DNA of 64,000 nucleotides from Desulfuromonadaceae bacterium (GCA_028712075.1 JAQTQX010000003.1:1-64000), one strand, 5' to 3'. Positions 8,793 through 16,742 are shown, counted from the first letter of the stretch. The notes: a model not told the origin generated them from the letters alone. Program-made: numbers and translations.

Positions 8793-9090
8793 GGTTCCTC
8801 ACCAGATGAAATGGCGGTTCGACCAGTGCGCCGGTGGGAAAATGCTCCAGCGACATGGGCGAGTCCTGAAATGGAGTGGAGATATCGGTCATACTCACGT
8901 GCCTGGTATAGCTGGCTTCGGTAAAAAGGCAGAGGTCAGTCAATTGCAACTGCCTTACCAGTGCGGTTTTGCGAGCGAAGAGCGGCCGGGATGTCCTGAC
9001 TACATTGGAGGCATACAGGAACATCCCGACCAGAAGCAGAACCAGCGTTGCGGTCACTCCCAGATATATGGTCGAGCGACGTTGTGCCAT
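8776..9090 (-). CDS. Small membrane-anchored periplasmic protein
   Basis: A 104-residue protein with one hydrophobic helix at residues 8-27 and a soluble tail presumably facing the periplasm. The tail has a single Cys (TDLCLF) and several Met and His residues but no recognisable domain. The ATG overlaps the NosL stop codon and the 3' end overlaps the permease gene, so the five genes are tightly coupled. It may be an accessory or adaptor subunit of the transporter; no homologous family is recognised. Confidence 0.65.
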   Translation of the reverse strand: MAQRRSTIYLGVTATLVLLLVGMFLYASNVVRTSRPLFARKTALVRQLQLTDLCLFTEASYTRHVSMTDISTPFQDSPMSLEHFPTGALVEPPFHLVRNHGQRD

Positions 9091-9557
9091 CAGTCAAGCG
9101 GCTTCAGGAGTGTCGAAGTTACGTCGAGAAAACGGAGAATGACTTTCCCCTTGTGATCTTTCAGGAATTCGCGCGCCTCGGTTTCTCGGGCAAAAGGTAT
9201 CAACTCCCGTCCCATCGGGCCGTAGACATCGCTTCCTGCGACAAAATACGCCGATATACCGTCAATCGGTGCCAGATCGTAGTAGCTGGTTACAAATACG
9301 GCGGAAACGTCAGCCGGTTTCCTGCCCGGGGCAAAACGGGGCAGATTCAGGTAGTATTTGAACAGGTCTTTGGCACCATCAAAGTGAATCGTCGAACCGT
9401 CCCGAAAGTGGATCTGCGCGGCAAAATCCGGATACTTTGCCACGAACATGCCGCATACCGGACATTTATCCTTTGGGCCCGCCTTGCGCAGATCCGAGCC
9501 AAATACAGTGCTGACAAGCACAAGCACAAGAATACTAACAAGGGATAGTTGTTTCAT
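9090..9557 (-). CDS. NosL-family copper-binding protein
   Basis: A 155-residue protein with a signal peptide and the NosL hallmark CPVCGMFV near residue 33, followed by IHFRDGSTIHFDGAKDLFKYY. The Cys-x-x-Cys-Gly-Met site of this family binds Cu(I), and NosL helps supply copper to nitrous-oxide reductase. Here no nosZ, nosD, nosF or nosY is in the window, so a different recipient is likely. I chose ATG 9557 with GGAG seven bases upstream; the in-frame start at 9605 would put a charged extension before the signal peptide. The cleavage-site residue is not Cys, so it may be a soluble periplasmic form. It is the first gene of the five-gene operon. Confidence 0.85.
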   Translation of the reverse strand: MKQLSLVSILVLVLVSTVFGSDLRKAGPKDKCPVCGMFVAKYPDFAAQIHFRDGSTIHFDGAKDLFKYYLNLPRFAPGRKPADVSAVFVTSYYDLAPIDGISAYFVAGSDVYGPMGRELIPFARETEAREFLKDHKGKVILRFLDVTSTLLKPLD

Positions 9558-9982
9558 ACAGAGGCTCCAATTTCTTTTTGAAATTCGTACTGTCGGTTTC
9601 TTCACGTGCAGCCGTCAACGCTTCATTCCAGATGGTAATTTTTCCACCACTAACTCCATACCGCTTTCTCTGCGTCAATCGGCAGGAGTGTATCACGATC
9701 AGCAACTTTTAAAGAGATGACCGCCTTCCTTTGATGCTGGCCAGTTTGGCAACGACGCAGTGCTCTTGCATGTAGCACACTTTTAGTACAATATCTGATT
9801 TAACTTTACCAGGTTCTGTTGAATGGTCCAATGTATTCAAATTGTGCAAAATACTCCATCAATCTGAGTACGAACTGATTCGACTGATTTTTACAAAAAT
9901 GGCATCCTGAAAAAATATTTTTGCACTATTTTCCAGTTAGTTAATCAATTTTATTAGCCTCGGACAGACAGGGAGCTCACTT
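9558..9982. other. AT-rich intergenic region between divergent genes
   Basis: 425 bases separate the NosL operon from the serralysin-like gene. The right half is strongly AT-rich. No credible ORF, terminator or repeat was found. It must hold both promoters, but no convincing -35/-10 or -24/-12 pair could be fixed. Confidence 0.5.
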
Positions 9983-11752
9983 ATGGCTACAGTTATTACG
10001 TACTCGCCCACATCTATAATTTCCAGCGCTCTGTTCAATTTTGACGTTTTTTATTCACTAAATTTTAAATTGGCTGGCGAGGTGAAAGTCTCCGTTTCTG
10101 ACAGTTTTACGTACTCGCAATATCTCGCCAATCGGAGCCTCTCAAGTGATATTTACACATCCCTGAACACGGGAAGAACCAATTGGACTCAAACTCAGTT
10201 CGATAACATCAATCTGATTGCGAGCACTTTCTCCAATTTCATCAATCTGAAATTTTCATCTGTAACTGACTACTCAGGCTCCACACCGGAAACTGTCGGG
10301 AACTCATCAGATATCAACATCAGCTTCATTTACCGCACAGATGCTGATTTTTCCGGAATATCCGGAGTGGGAAATGATAGTGAATTCGGCTATACGGGTG
10401 GCAGTGGCGACGTAGTCCTCAACAGAGATGGATTTGGCCCCCATGGATTGGGAAACGATTATTCACTCGACCTGGATACGTTTGGTGGCCATGTGCTCAT
10501 GCACGAAATCGGGCATTCTCTGGGATTGTCTCATCCTCATAGTACAATTATAAATGATATCTCTGTAATAACTGATGATTTCGCCGCAACTACGACAGTC
10601 GGATTTGACGCGCTTGGGTTTCAAATCAATAGTTCACAGGATATGGACAAAGAATATTTTACGATCATGTCTTATGACGATCAGGTACCTGCGGAGGGGT
10701 GGAACACCTTTGCACAGACCCCGATGATCCTGGATGTAATTGCTTTACAGACCGCATACGGGGAAGGGATGGGCACATCAGGAGTCGATGATGATGTCAT
10801 TGCTCCAGGTGGCAGTGGGAGTGTCGGCAGCTTCAGAACGTATTTCGATACTGGTGGCATTGATACTATCGACGTAACAAACTATTCGTCAGGTGCGTAC
10901 CTCCATATGGGTACAGTCATTACAGGAGCACCCCAACTTGTCGGTGTTTCAATGAGCATGACAGATGAAATTGCCATGAGTCAAGGAGCAGCCCCATCAA
11001 GCTTACGGTGGTATTATGGCGAGTACGAGAATGCGAATGGCTCCACAGCTAACGATCATATTATTGGAAATTCGCTGGATAACATCATAAGCGGCCTGGA
11101 AGGTGATGACATTATTAATAGTGAAGCCGGAAACGACATCCTTAATGGTGGTGCAGGCAACGATGATCTTGATGGCGGAGCTGGTACTGATACAGATGTT
11201 TATTCTGGAGACCATACCTTGTACAACATCAAGGCTGCGCCAAATAATTCTTACACCGTTACGTCGAGTGCCGAAGGCAGCGACACTCTCAGAAATATAG
11301 AGAATATCGAGTTTACAGACATCACCGTTAATCTCACGGGCATTTTACAAACTCCGATAGCCAACACCAGCGCGCCACCCACCAGGGATACTATCCCGTT
11401 TCAGATTCAGGAGGGACAGGGAGTATGGTTCTCGGTATATCTTCCGGGAGAGGCGACACAGGTTGCAACTGTTGACTTTACAACCAGGGACGGCAGTGCT
11501 ATCGCAGGGCAGGACTACATTGCCACATTCGGCACTCTTACTCTCGCAGTGGGCGATCGGTGGGCCAAAGTGTGGGTACAAACTCTCGCAGACAGCATTA
11601 TCGAGGAAAACGAAACCTTCTCCGTTGTGCTTACAAACCCCCATGGAGCAACATTTCCTGGCAACCAGACTGAATTGACCGCCCAGCGCACTATTATTGA
11701 TGATGTGACTCTGGTAGGCTCAACCCAGTTAGCAAGCGCGCTGTTCGCATAA
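9983..11752 (+). CDS. Serralysin-type (M10) RTX metalloprotease with Calx-beta domain
   Basis: A 589-residue protein without a classical signal peptide. The metzincin zinc site H174-E-I-G-H-S-L-G-L-S-H184 and a downstream Met-turn (TIMSYDDQ) identify a serralysin-like protease domain in the first half. At about 350-400 there are RTX calcium-binding nonapeptides (GLEGDDIIN, EAGNDILNG, GAGNDDLDG). A Calx-beta domain follows (about 465-575, containing VDFTTRDGSAIAGQDY and DSIIEENETFSVVL). RTX proteases are exported by type I secretion through an uncleaved C-terminal signal; the hydrophobic end LASALFA fits that, but no ABC/MFP/TolC genes lie beside it. GGGAG precedes the ATG. A hairpin terminator follows at 11782. 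Confidence 0.85.
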   Translation: MATVITYSPTSIISSALFNFDVFYSLNFKLAGEVKVSVSDSFTYSQYLANRSLSSDIYTSLNTGRTNWTQTQFDNINLIASTFSNFINLKFSSVTDYSGSTPETVGNSSDINISFIYRTDADFSGISGVGNDSEFGYTGGSGDVVLNRDGFGPHGLGNDYSLDLDTFGGHVLMHEIGHSLGLSHPHSTIINDISVITDDFAATTTVGFDALGFQINSSQDMDKEYFTIMSYDDQVPAEGWNTFAQTPMILDVIALQTAYGEGMGTSGVDDDVIAPGGSGSVGSFRTYFDTGGIDTIDVTNYSSGAYLHMGTVITGAPQLVGVSMSMTDEIAMSQGAAPSSLRWYYGEYENANGSTANDHIIGNSLDNIISGLEGDDIINSEAGNDILNGGAGNDDLDGGAGTDTDVYSGDHTLYNIKAAPNNSYTVTSSAEGSDTLRNIENIEFTDITVNLTGILQTPIANTSAPPTRDTIPFQIQEGQGVWFSVYLPGEATQVATVDFTTRDGSAIAGQDYIATFGTLTLAVGDRWAKVWVQTLADSIIEENETFSVVLTNPHGATFPGNQTELTAQRTIIDDVTLVGSTQLASALFA

Positions 11753-11781
11753 AATTGAGCGTTTAGTCTGAAACCCAAACG

Positions 11782-11828
11782 GGCACCTGCAAAGTATCAT
11801 TGCAAGTGCCTGTATTTATTTGGTGGGC
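11782..11828. repeat. Terminator plus tRNA-Arg 3'-end-like repeat, copy 1
   Basis: An 11-pair stem with one C-A mismatch (GGCACCTGCAA with TTGCAAGTGCC) is followed by TATTTATTTGGTGGGC. Read on the minus strand, GCCCACCA equals the last bases of the tRNA-Arg at 16545. Copies 2 (14781-14830) and 3 (16507-16555) share the hairpin, including the same mismatch and compensatory changes. On the plus strand it serves as terminator of the serralysin-like gene. Confidence 0.7.
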
Positions 11829-11970
11829 ACTAAAAGTCGAATAAATGGCAGGAGGTGGAGGAGTGGCCTGTGAAAATCAAATGGTTGTTTAACGTTTTTG
11901 TTAGAGTCAAATGGCGTGCATCGATTTTAATTAAAAACATAACTATATAGATTTACAGTATACTTCCATA

Positions 11971-11986
11971 CGGCACGTAGTTTGCA
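11971..11986 (+). promoter_or_regulatory. Sigma-54 (RpoN) -24/-12 promoter
   Basis: CGGCACG-TAGT-TTGCA matches the sigma-54 consensus TGGCACG-N4-TTGCW at all defined bases but the first. The GG (11972-11973) and GC (11984-11985) doublets are exactly 10 bases apart. The predicted start near 11997 leaves a leader of about 40 bases before the cytochrome ATG at 12036. An enhancer-binding activator would be needed; none is encoded nearby. Confidence 0.7.
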
Positions 11987-12035
11987 CAGTGATCTATTGT
12001 ATACGAAACTCTATGTTACGCACTGGGAGTATTAA

Positions 12036-14132
12036 ATGAAAAAGATATTTAATTACGTAATTATTCTGTTTGTATTCCTGTCTTTGCCACCATTTGCCAG
12101 TGCTACCAACTACTGGGCTATAACGGCAGCCACGTCGCCAGCAAGCTTCAAAACAAACCTGATCGCCGCCCGCCCGACAAACTTTGGCAACTATACCACG
12201 CCGGGTGGAGCCATCAAAACTCTCACCAACGTCACAAGAACCCCCTACGCCTCAGTTGACTTTGACGTTGCCGCCGTTCCCGGTTATACGGTGAAAGTAA
12301 AGGTTGACGGAGCCCAGAAAGGTACAACTCCCGGCACCTATACCGTTTACAAGGGAACCATGCTCAACCATAACATCGTTGCTACCTACACGGCAGTATC
12401 TGAAGCATACATCATAACAACCATCGACGTCGCCGACGGCCACATTACCCCCTCCGTAACATACTCGGCATCTGCAGCTATCACAGTAACTCCATCTGTT
12501 GGCAAACAACTCACTGGCGTGGTAATCGATAACGTGGCATATCCTCTCACCGGCACCCCTGCTCTTCCCACGTATGTCACAATGACCGGCGATACCGCCG
12601 GAGCTACCTACACTTTTACCTCGGGAACACACACCATTTATGGCATATTTGCGCCGAAGCCGGCAGCTAAAGCCACACTCTCGACTCCGAATATGACCGT
12701 GGCAACAGGGACAACGGGAATACTTATCGATGCTTCCTCAAGCTCATCCAATGTAACTGATACGATCTATAGCTGGACTGCCACCTGCGGCACGATTACA
12801 CCAACAGGATTGAACGCCAAAACGGCCACATACGATGCACCGGCCACTCTTGGCTCCTGCATAATAACGTTGACCGTTACCGCCGCAGAAGTATCTCCTG
12901 ATCCAACCGCCTCTATCACCATTACAACCATCAACCCGGTAAACGTACGCACGAATCTATGCCTCAGCTGTCACAATGGCACTGGTGGACCGGACGTTAG
13001 CAGCTTCACTTCCTCGGCTCATTATGAAAAGATCAGCTGTCAGAACTGTCATAACCCTGATAACAATTTATCACATGCCTATCTTCCAACAGCAATAATG
13101 GTAAATGTCTGCATCACTTGCCACTCTGATTCGCCGCAAGGACATCCTGTCGAAATCACAGATACATGTATGACCTGTCATAACCACCACACGGTAGCTG
13201 CAAGCGGCGGCTGCAGTAGCTGCCACGATAGTCCTCCGAACACCGCTTCCCACATGAAACATTACGCCAGTAACGCTGTCGGCGTTAAATACGGTGATCT
13301 TCGAATAACCCAGGCATTTACCAACTACAGCAGTGGCTACATTTTTGGTTGTGGCAACTGCCATCCCATGGACATAGCTAACCACAACAACGGCGTTGTT
13401 AACATTGAACTGTATAACCCGCTGGCAACGGCAGGTTCGCTCAAGGCCAAAAACCCTTCAACTGCCGTATATGTACCCGGTTCGGAAGTATTTACAGACG
13501 AAAGAGGACGTCCCTACACCAAAGGAACATGCAGCAATGTCTACTGTCACAGCTTTAATGACTGGACGACGACAGCTGCAATCGGTGATGGCGAGGTAAA
13601 CTGGGAAGCCAAGACTGTTACCACGAGAATATACAAGGATGTCACTTGGGGCGTTACTGTCCTCGGTTGTTCCGGATGTCACGGAAATCCGACACAAACT
13701 TCCTATCCCGCTAACAGTGCTGGCGCTGGAGATAGCCACTCCTGGATTGATGACTACGGCTACCAAAGCCTGCATACCTGGAACATGTATGGGGAACCTG
13801 TAAGCTGCACCTACTGTCACAATGATACCGTTAAGAAATTTAATACCTATACCGTTGACGGAAACGGCGTTAATGTTCTCAGCGAGGTGCCGATCAGCAA
13901 TTTCTCCAAGCATGTAAACGGCAGCAATGATGTGGCTTTCGACAAGCAGAATCCTTATATTTACCCCGTATCAGAAGGCACTGGCTCCTACAGCCTGGCT
14001 AACGCTACCTATGATGCTGATACAAAAAATTGCTCAAATGTTTCGTGTCACATCCAGCAGACGACTGTAAAGTGGGGAACACCGTACCGCTATAACTCCT
14101 ATAACGAATGTAACGTGTGTCACCAAAAGTAA
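12036..14132 (+). CDS. Multihaem c-type cytochrome with CxxCH and CxxxxCH motifs (11 sites)
   Basis: A 698-residue exported protein with a signal peptide (about 1-23). The first 300 residues are haem-free beta-type repeats, including a PKD/Ig-like segment at about 210-300. Eleven haem sites follow, from C309 to H696: nine CxxCH (CLSCH, CQNCH, CITCH, CMTCH, CSSCH, CGNCH, CSGCH, CTYCH, CNVCH) and two CxxxxCH (CSNVYCH, CSNVSCH). CxxxxCH haem sites are a known signature of Geobacter cytochromes. Its likely role is electron transfer at the periplasm or outer surface. It is preceded by a sigma-54 type promoter and followed by a terminator at 14296, so it is probably transcribed alone. The two-part design (adhesive or sugar-binding-like front, cytochrome back) is notable. 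Confidence 0.9.
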   Translation: MKKIFNYVIILFVFLSLPPFASATNYWAITAATSPASFKTNLIAARPTNFGNYTTPGGAIKTLTNVTRTPYASVDFDVAAVPGYTVKVKVDGAQKGTTPGTYTVYKGTMLNHNIVATYTAVSEAYIITTIDVADGHITPSVTYSASAAITVTPSVGKQLTGVVIDNVAYPLTGTPALPTYVTMTGDTAGATYTFTSGTHTIYGIFAPKPAAKATLSTPNMTVATGTTGILIDASSSSSNVTDTIYSWTATCGTITPTGLNAKTATYDAPATLGSCIITLTVTAAEVSPDPTASITITTINPVNVRTNLCLSCHNGTGGPDVSSFTSSAHYEKISCQNCHNPDNNLSHAYLPTAIMVNVCITCHSDSPQGHPVEITDTCMTCHNHHTVAASGGCSSCHDSPPNTASHMKHYASNAVGVKYGDLRITQAFTNYSSGYIFGCGNCHPMDIANHNNGVVNIELYNPLATAGSLKAKNPSTAVYVPGSEVFTDERGRPYTKGTCSNVYCHSFNDWTTTAAIGDGEVNWEAKTVTTRIYKDVTWGVTVLGCSGCHGNPTQTSYPANSAGAGDSHSWIDDYGYQSLHTWNMYGEPVSCTYCHNDTVKKFNTYTVDGNGVNVLSEVPISNFSKHVNGSNDVAFDKQNPYIYPVSEGTGSYSLANATYDADTKNCSNVSCHIQQTTVKWGTPYRYNSYNECNVCHQK

Positions 14133-14551
14133 TAACTGACAATCTGGAAACCAGATCAGGAATATTGCAGCAACGGTAAAGCTGCGCCGGACATAGTGAA
14201 GTAAAAGGGGCCGTTAAGCTGGCGGAATCTCGCTGGATGTCCTGTTGTCAGCCATTTCATTATTCCATCAACGCTTCAAATACGTCTCTCATATGCCCCT
14301 CTGACCATACCGGTCCGAGGGGTTTTTGTGTCTCAAGCAAGGAGATTGTATCAATGGATAAAACCGTAGGACGCAACGGTTTTATGGAAAGCGGGTTGGT
14401 ATAAAAAGGACAGAAGGCTGTTCTTGTTAAATATCAGGGGCTGTTTTTCTGTTGACTGAAGTGAACTGAATCAATATATACACCTGTCAGAAATTACACT
14501 CAAATGGGTTAACACATTATTTATAATGCTACAATAGAAAGGATCAGAGCC
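14133..14551. other. Intergenic region with several hairpins
   Basis: 419 bases after the cytochrome gene. It contains GCAGC...GCTGC near 14167, a GGACAT...ATGTCC pair near 14190-14242, the terminator at 14296-14327, and a 10-pair hairpin at 14358-14385 (ATAAAACCGT with ACGGTTTTAT, loop AGGACGCA). No ORF is convincing. The arrangement of paired segments before a terminator could be a structured 3' UTR or small RNA, but it fits no riboswitch class I know. Confidence 0.45.
14296..14327 (+). terminator. Rho-independent terminator of the cytochrome transcript
   Basis: CCCCTC pairs with GAGGGG and GACC with GGTC across one mismatch, followed by five T. It lies about 165 bases beyond the cytochrome stop, leaving a long 3' UTR. 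Confidence 0.8.
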
Positions 14552-14734
14552 ATGAATTGTACTATCGAGCAGTTTGAGGATGTTGTAGCCAAATTCAAGT
14601 ACTTTGCAGAATCAGTCAATATTGCACTTTCATCAGAGGCTGAACATTTAAGACAGGAGTTGATAGTAATCTGTGCAGAGTTGCTGACAACGGTCAGAGA
14701 TGAGGTTGAGGCAGGGGCAGACTCAATTATTTAG
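14552..14734 (+). CDS. Small helical protein of unknown function
   Basis: A 60-residue ORF with a GAAAGGATC ribosome site ten or so bases before the ATG. The product is acidic and almost entirely predicted helix (SEAEHLRQELIVICAELL), without a signal peptide or membrane helix. It is bounded by the 14296 terminator and the tRNA-like terminator copy 2 at 14781, so it would be a single-gene transcript. I do not recognise a family. The ribosome site and codon use favour a real gene, but the length leaves doubt. Confidence 0.4.
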   Translation: MNCTIEQFEDVVAKFKYFAESVNIALSSEAEHLRQELIVICAELLTTVRDEVEAGADSII

Positions 14735-14780
14735 CGATTGGCATCAAACAAGAATAAGGTAACACAACAAGAAAAATAAT

Positions 14781-14830
14781 AAAGCACCTACAACATTTAT
14801 GCTGTAAGTGCTTTATTTATTTGGTGGGCG
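14781..14830. repeat. Terminator plus tRNA-Arg 3'-end-like repeat, copy 2
   Basis: The hairpin GCACCTACA with TGTAAGTGC is followed by TTTATTTATTTGGTGGGCGG. On the minus strand CCGCCCACCA reproduces the last ten bases of the tRNA-Arg(CCG). It is nearly identical to copy 3 beside the intact tRNA, and shares TATTTATTTGGTGGGC with copy 1. Confidence 0.75.
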
Positions 14831-15081
14831 GCACGGGAAACCAACCAATTACTGTAACCACTTGATATCGTAGCATAATTATGCTATTTTTGCTAAAAAG
14901 TTTGCATATTGTCAGGTATAGCAGCCAGAAAAGGACATGTTTGCAAGTGAATTGGCACTCCGTGTAGTTAATTCGACTGGATGATTGAAACGCTGTAATT
15001 ATTATCGGATGGCAGGAGGAATTATTTAGCTTTATTTCCAATAATTATTGATACTTGCAGCAATGCGTATAATGTTAACAT

Positions 15082-15109
15082 GCCGTTTGCCACATAACCA
15101 GCAAACGGC
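15082..15109 (-). terminator. Hairpin downstream of the FAD oxidoreductase gene
   Basis: A perfect 9-pair stem, GCCGTTTGC with GCAAACGGC, lies 27 bases past the stop. The T-tract on the minus strand is weak, so its terminator role is tentative. Confidence 0.5.
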
Positions 15110-15135
15110 CGAATCAGTTAACCGAAGTGTCAGCA

Positions 15136-16410
15136 TCACCCCTGCAGCATCCCCTCCACCACTCTGATACCGCTTGCCCAGGCACCGGTGATGCCGCGCG
15201 ATGTGCCGGCGCCGTCACCAGCCATATAGATGTTTGCACTCACCCTGAAATGATGATCAAGAAATGCGGGCTTATTGGCGTACATTTTTATCTCCGGATA
15301 ATACATGATGGTGCTCGGGTGAAGAACTCCGGGAACTATGGTATCAAGCTTCTTCAGTGCTTCCCAGAGATGCCGCATGACCTTTGCCGGTACAGCCAGA
15401 CCAAGATCGCCGGCCGTGACCTGGCAGCTTGGCGGGAAGTCGTAGAGGTCTTCATTAAAGGTATCACCACTGGAACGTTTCCCCATGCGGAAATCTCCCA
15501 CCCGCTGCATGAGCGGCATGCCGCCGCCGATCTCATTGGCCAGCCGGGCAAGAAACACCGCCATCTGCTGGCCGCTCCGCACCGGATCTTTCAGGCCGAT
15601 GGTTTTGAGCAGGGCAAAGTTGACGAGATTGTTCCCCGGTTGATGTTCTGAAAGAGCATGGCCGTTGATCAAATTGAATTCCTGATAACGCTCCAGAACT
15701 ACCCGGGCGTGCCCTGAGTTGGTGCAGAAGGTGCGCACACCGTTTGGAAAATGAAATTTGGGGTCATAGTAGTCATTTACGATCGGGTAGTTCTCACGCT
15801 TTGTCTCAATACGGATGCCAACATCCACGACATTGTCGATATAGGAAATCCCCAGCCGCTCCATCACCCGCTGAAGAAAGCTGAAACCTTTTCGTCCCGG
15901 TGCGACCAGAACTTTTCGTCCTCGAACTGTTTCGCCAGCAGAAATTACTATGCCGGTGCCTGATGCATCATCAAATACGTCAGTGACCTCGCGCTCCAGC
16001 ATGAACTGGACACCGCGCCGCGTGAGTTCGTCACGAAGGCGCTGTATCAGCACCCGGCTGCGATCGGTACCGACATGGGCCTGGCGTACGTCAAGAAGAG
16101 TTGTGCCAAGCCGTTCAGCCCGACGACGGTAGATCTCAATATTCTGTTTTTCTTTGATAACCGGCTGCAGCCACTTTTCCACCAGCGGCAGTAACCGCTC
16201 GGCTTCTTCTTTGCTCCAGTTCTCGGTGTCAAAACCAATCGGGAAACTGTAGTTCTGCTTGCAGTCGTTAAGGAGACCACCGGAGCATATCTTTTCACGG
16301 TCTATCATAAGGATGGAGAGCGAAGGAGAGTGTTCGGTAAGGTGAAATGCAGCACCGAAACCTGCTGGTCCGGTGCCTACAATGATGATGTCGTAAGAGG
16401 TGTGTGACAT
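15136..16410 (-). CDS. FAD-dependent dehydrogenase (NAD(FAD)-utilising, COG2509-like)
   Basis: A 424-residue cytosolic flavoprotein. It opens with a Rossmann dinucleotide site, IIIVGTGPAGFGAAFHL, has a GGLLNDCKQN segment near residue 47 and closes with the second FAD motif YMAGDGAGTSRGITGAWASG. The layout matches the uncharacterised family of FAD-dependent dehydrogenases sometimes annotated as glutamate-synthase-like or geranylgeranyl-reductase-like; substrate unknown. I chose ATG 16410, preceded by AGAGAG, over the in-frame start at 16512, because the longer form adds a Cys-rich tail that runs into the tRNA terminator repeat. It lies between two tRNA-derived repeats and is transcribed in the same direction as the tRNA. 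Confidence 0.8.
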   Translation of the reverse strand: MSHTSYDIIIVGTGPAGFGAAFHLTEHSPSLSILMIDREKICSGGLLNDCKQNYSFPIGFDTENWSKEEAERLLPLVEKWLQPVIKEKQNIEIYRRRAERLGTTLLDVRQAHVGTDRSRVLIQRLRDELTRRGVQFMLEREVTDVFDDASGTGIVISAGETVRGRKVLVAPGRKGFSFLQRVMERLGISYIDNVVDVGIRIETKRENYPIVNDYYDPKFHFPNGVRTFCTNSGHARVVLERYQEFNLINGHALSEHQPGNNLVNFALLKTIGLKDPVRSGQQMAVFLARLANEIGGGMPLMQRVGDFRMGKRSSGDTFNEDLYDFPPSCQVTAGDLGLAVPAKVMRHLWEALKKLDTIVPGVLHPSTIMYYPEIKMYANKPAFLDHHFRVSANIYMAGDGAGTSRGITGAWASGIRVVEGMLQG

Positions 16411-16506
16411 ATCAGTCTCTCTGGAATTCAGATTTATCCCACGTGCCGATCCGTGGTTGCAATCGCATACATCTTCAGTCATGACGTACTCCATGCTGCA
16501 AATAAA

Positions 16507-16555
16507 AAGCACCTACAACATAATGCCGTAAGTGCTTGTTTTATTGGTGGGCGGT
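16507..16555. repeat. Terminator plus tRNA-Arg 3' end, copy 3 (at the intact tRNA)
   Basis: AAGCACCTAC and GTAAGTGCTT form the tRNA terminator stem, followed by TTTTATTGGTGGGCGGT, where TGG is the complement of the encoded CCA. This is the parental-looking copy; copies 1 and 2 repeat the hairpin and the first 8-10 bases of the tRNA acceptor end. Confidence 0.75.
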
Positions 16556-16621
16556 ATGCGATTCGAACGCACGACCCCAGGCTTCGGAGGCCTGTACTCT
16601 ATCCAGCTGAGCTAACCGCCC
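16545..16621 (-). tRNA. tRNA-Arg (anticodon CCG)
   Basis: A complete 77-nt cloverleaf on the minus strand. The acceptor stem is GGGCGGT with ACCGCCC, the D arm GCTC...GAGT, and the anticodon stem CAGGC/GCCTG with loop CTCCGAA gives anticodon CCG. The T arm is GTGCG-TTCGAAT-CGCAT, and the 3' discriminator A and CCA are encoded. It reads Arg codon CGG. A hairpin terminator follows immediately. Confidence 0.95.
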
Positions 16622-16742
16622 ATGATTACTTACAGACAAAAACTGACAGCAAGGGAAACTACACTATCCAGCCAATCAACTCAAGGTAAAAATCTGTCAT
16701 TTTGGCCATCGCTCTGGTATGGTGGCGAACCTGGAGAGTCGC

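Larger units (their letters stand above)
14735..15135. other. Intergenic region between the small ORF and the FAD oxidoreductase gene
   Basis: 401 bases containing tRNA-like terminator copy 2 (14781-14830) and a 9-pair hairpin at 15082-15109. The stretch 14831-15081 is AT-rich and holds nothing I can assign. Confidence 0.5.

Noticed and set aside
9090..9557. NosL as part of a nos (denitrification) cluster
   Set aside because: No nosZ, nosD, nosF, nosY or nosR nearby; the ABC genes are FtsX-type, not NosFY.
9895..9935. Sigma-54 site TGGCATC...TTGCA before the serralysin-like gene
   Set aside because: The GG-GC spacing is far too long.
11829..12035. Cyclic-di-GMP (GEMM) riboswitch upstream of the multihaem cytochrome
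   Set aside because: GEMM switches are common before Geobacter cytochromes, so I looked, but the GGACGCAAAG core and tetraloop receptor are absent; a sigma-54 promoter and a short leader are there instead. The GGACGCA in the 14358-14385 loop lacks the rest of the motif.
15127..15651. 174-codon plus-strand ORF
   Set aside because: Antisense to the FAD oxidoreductase; no motif.
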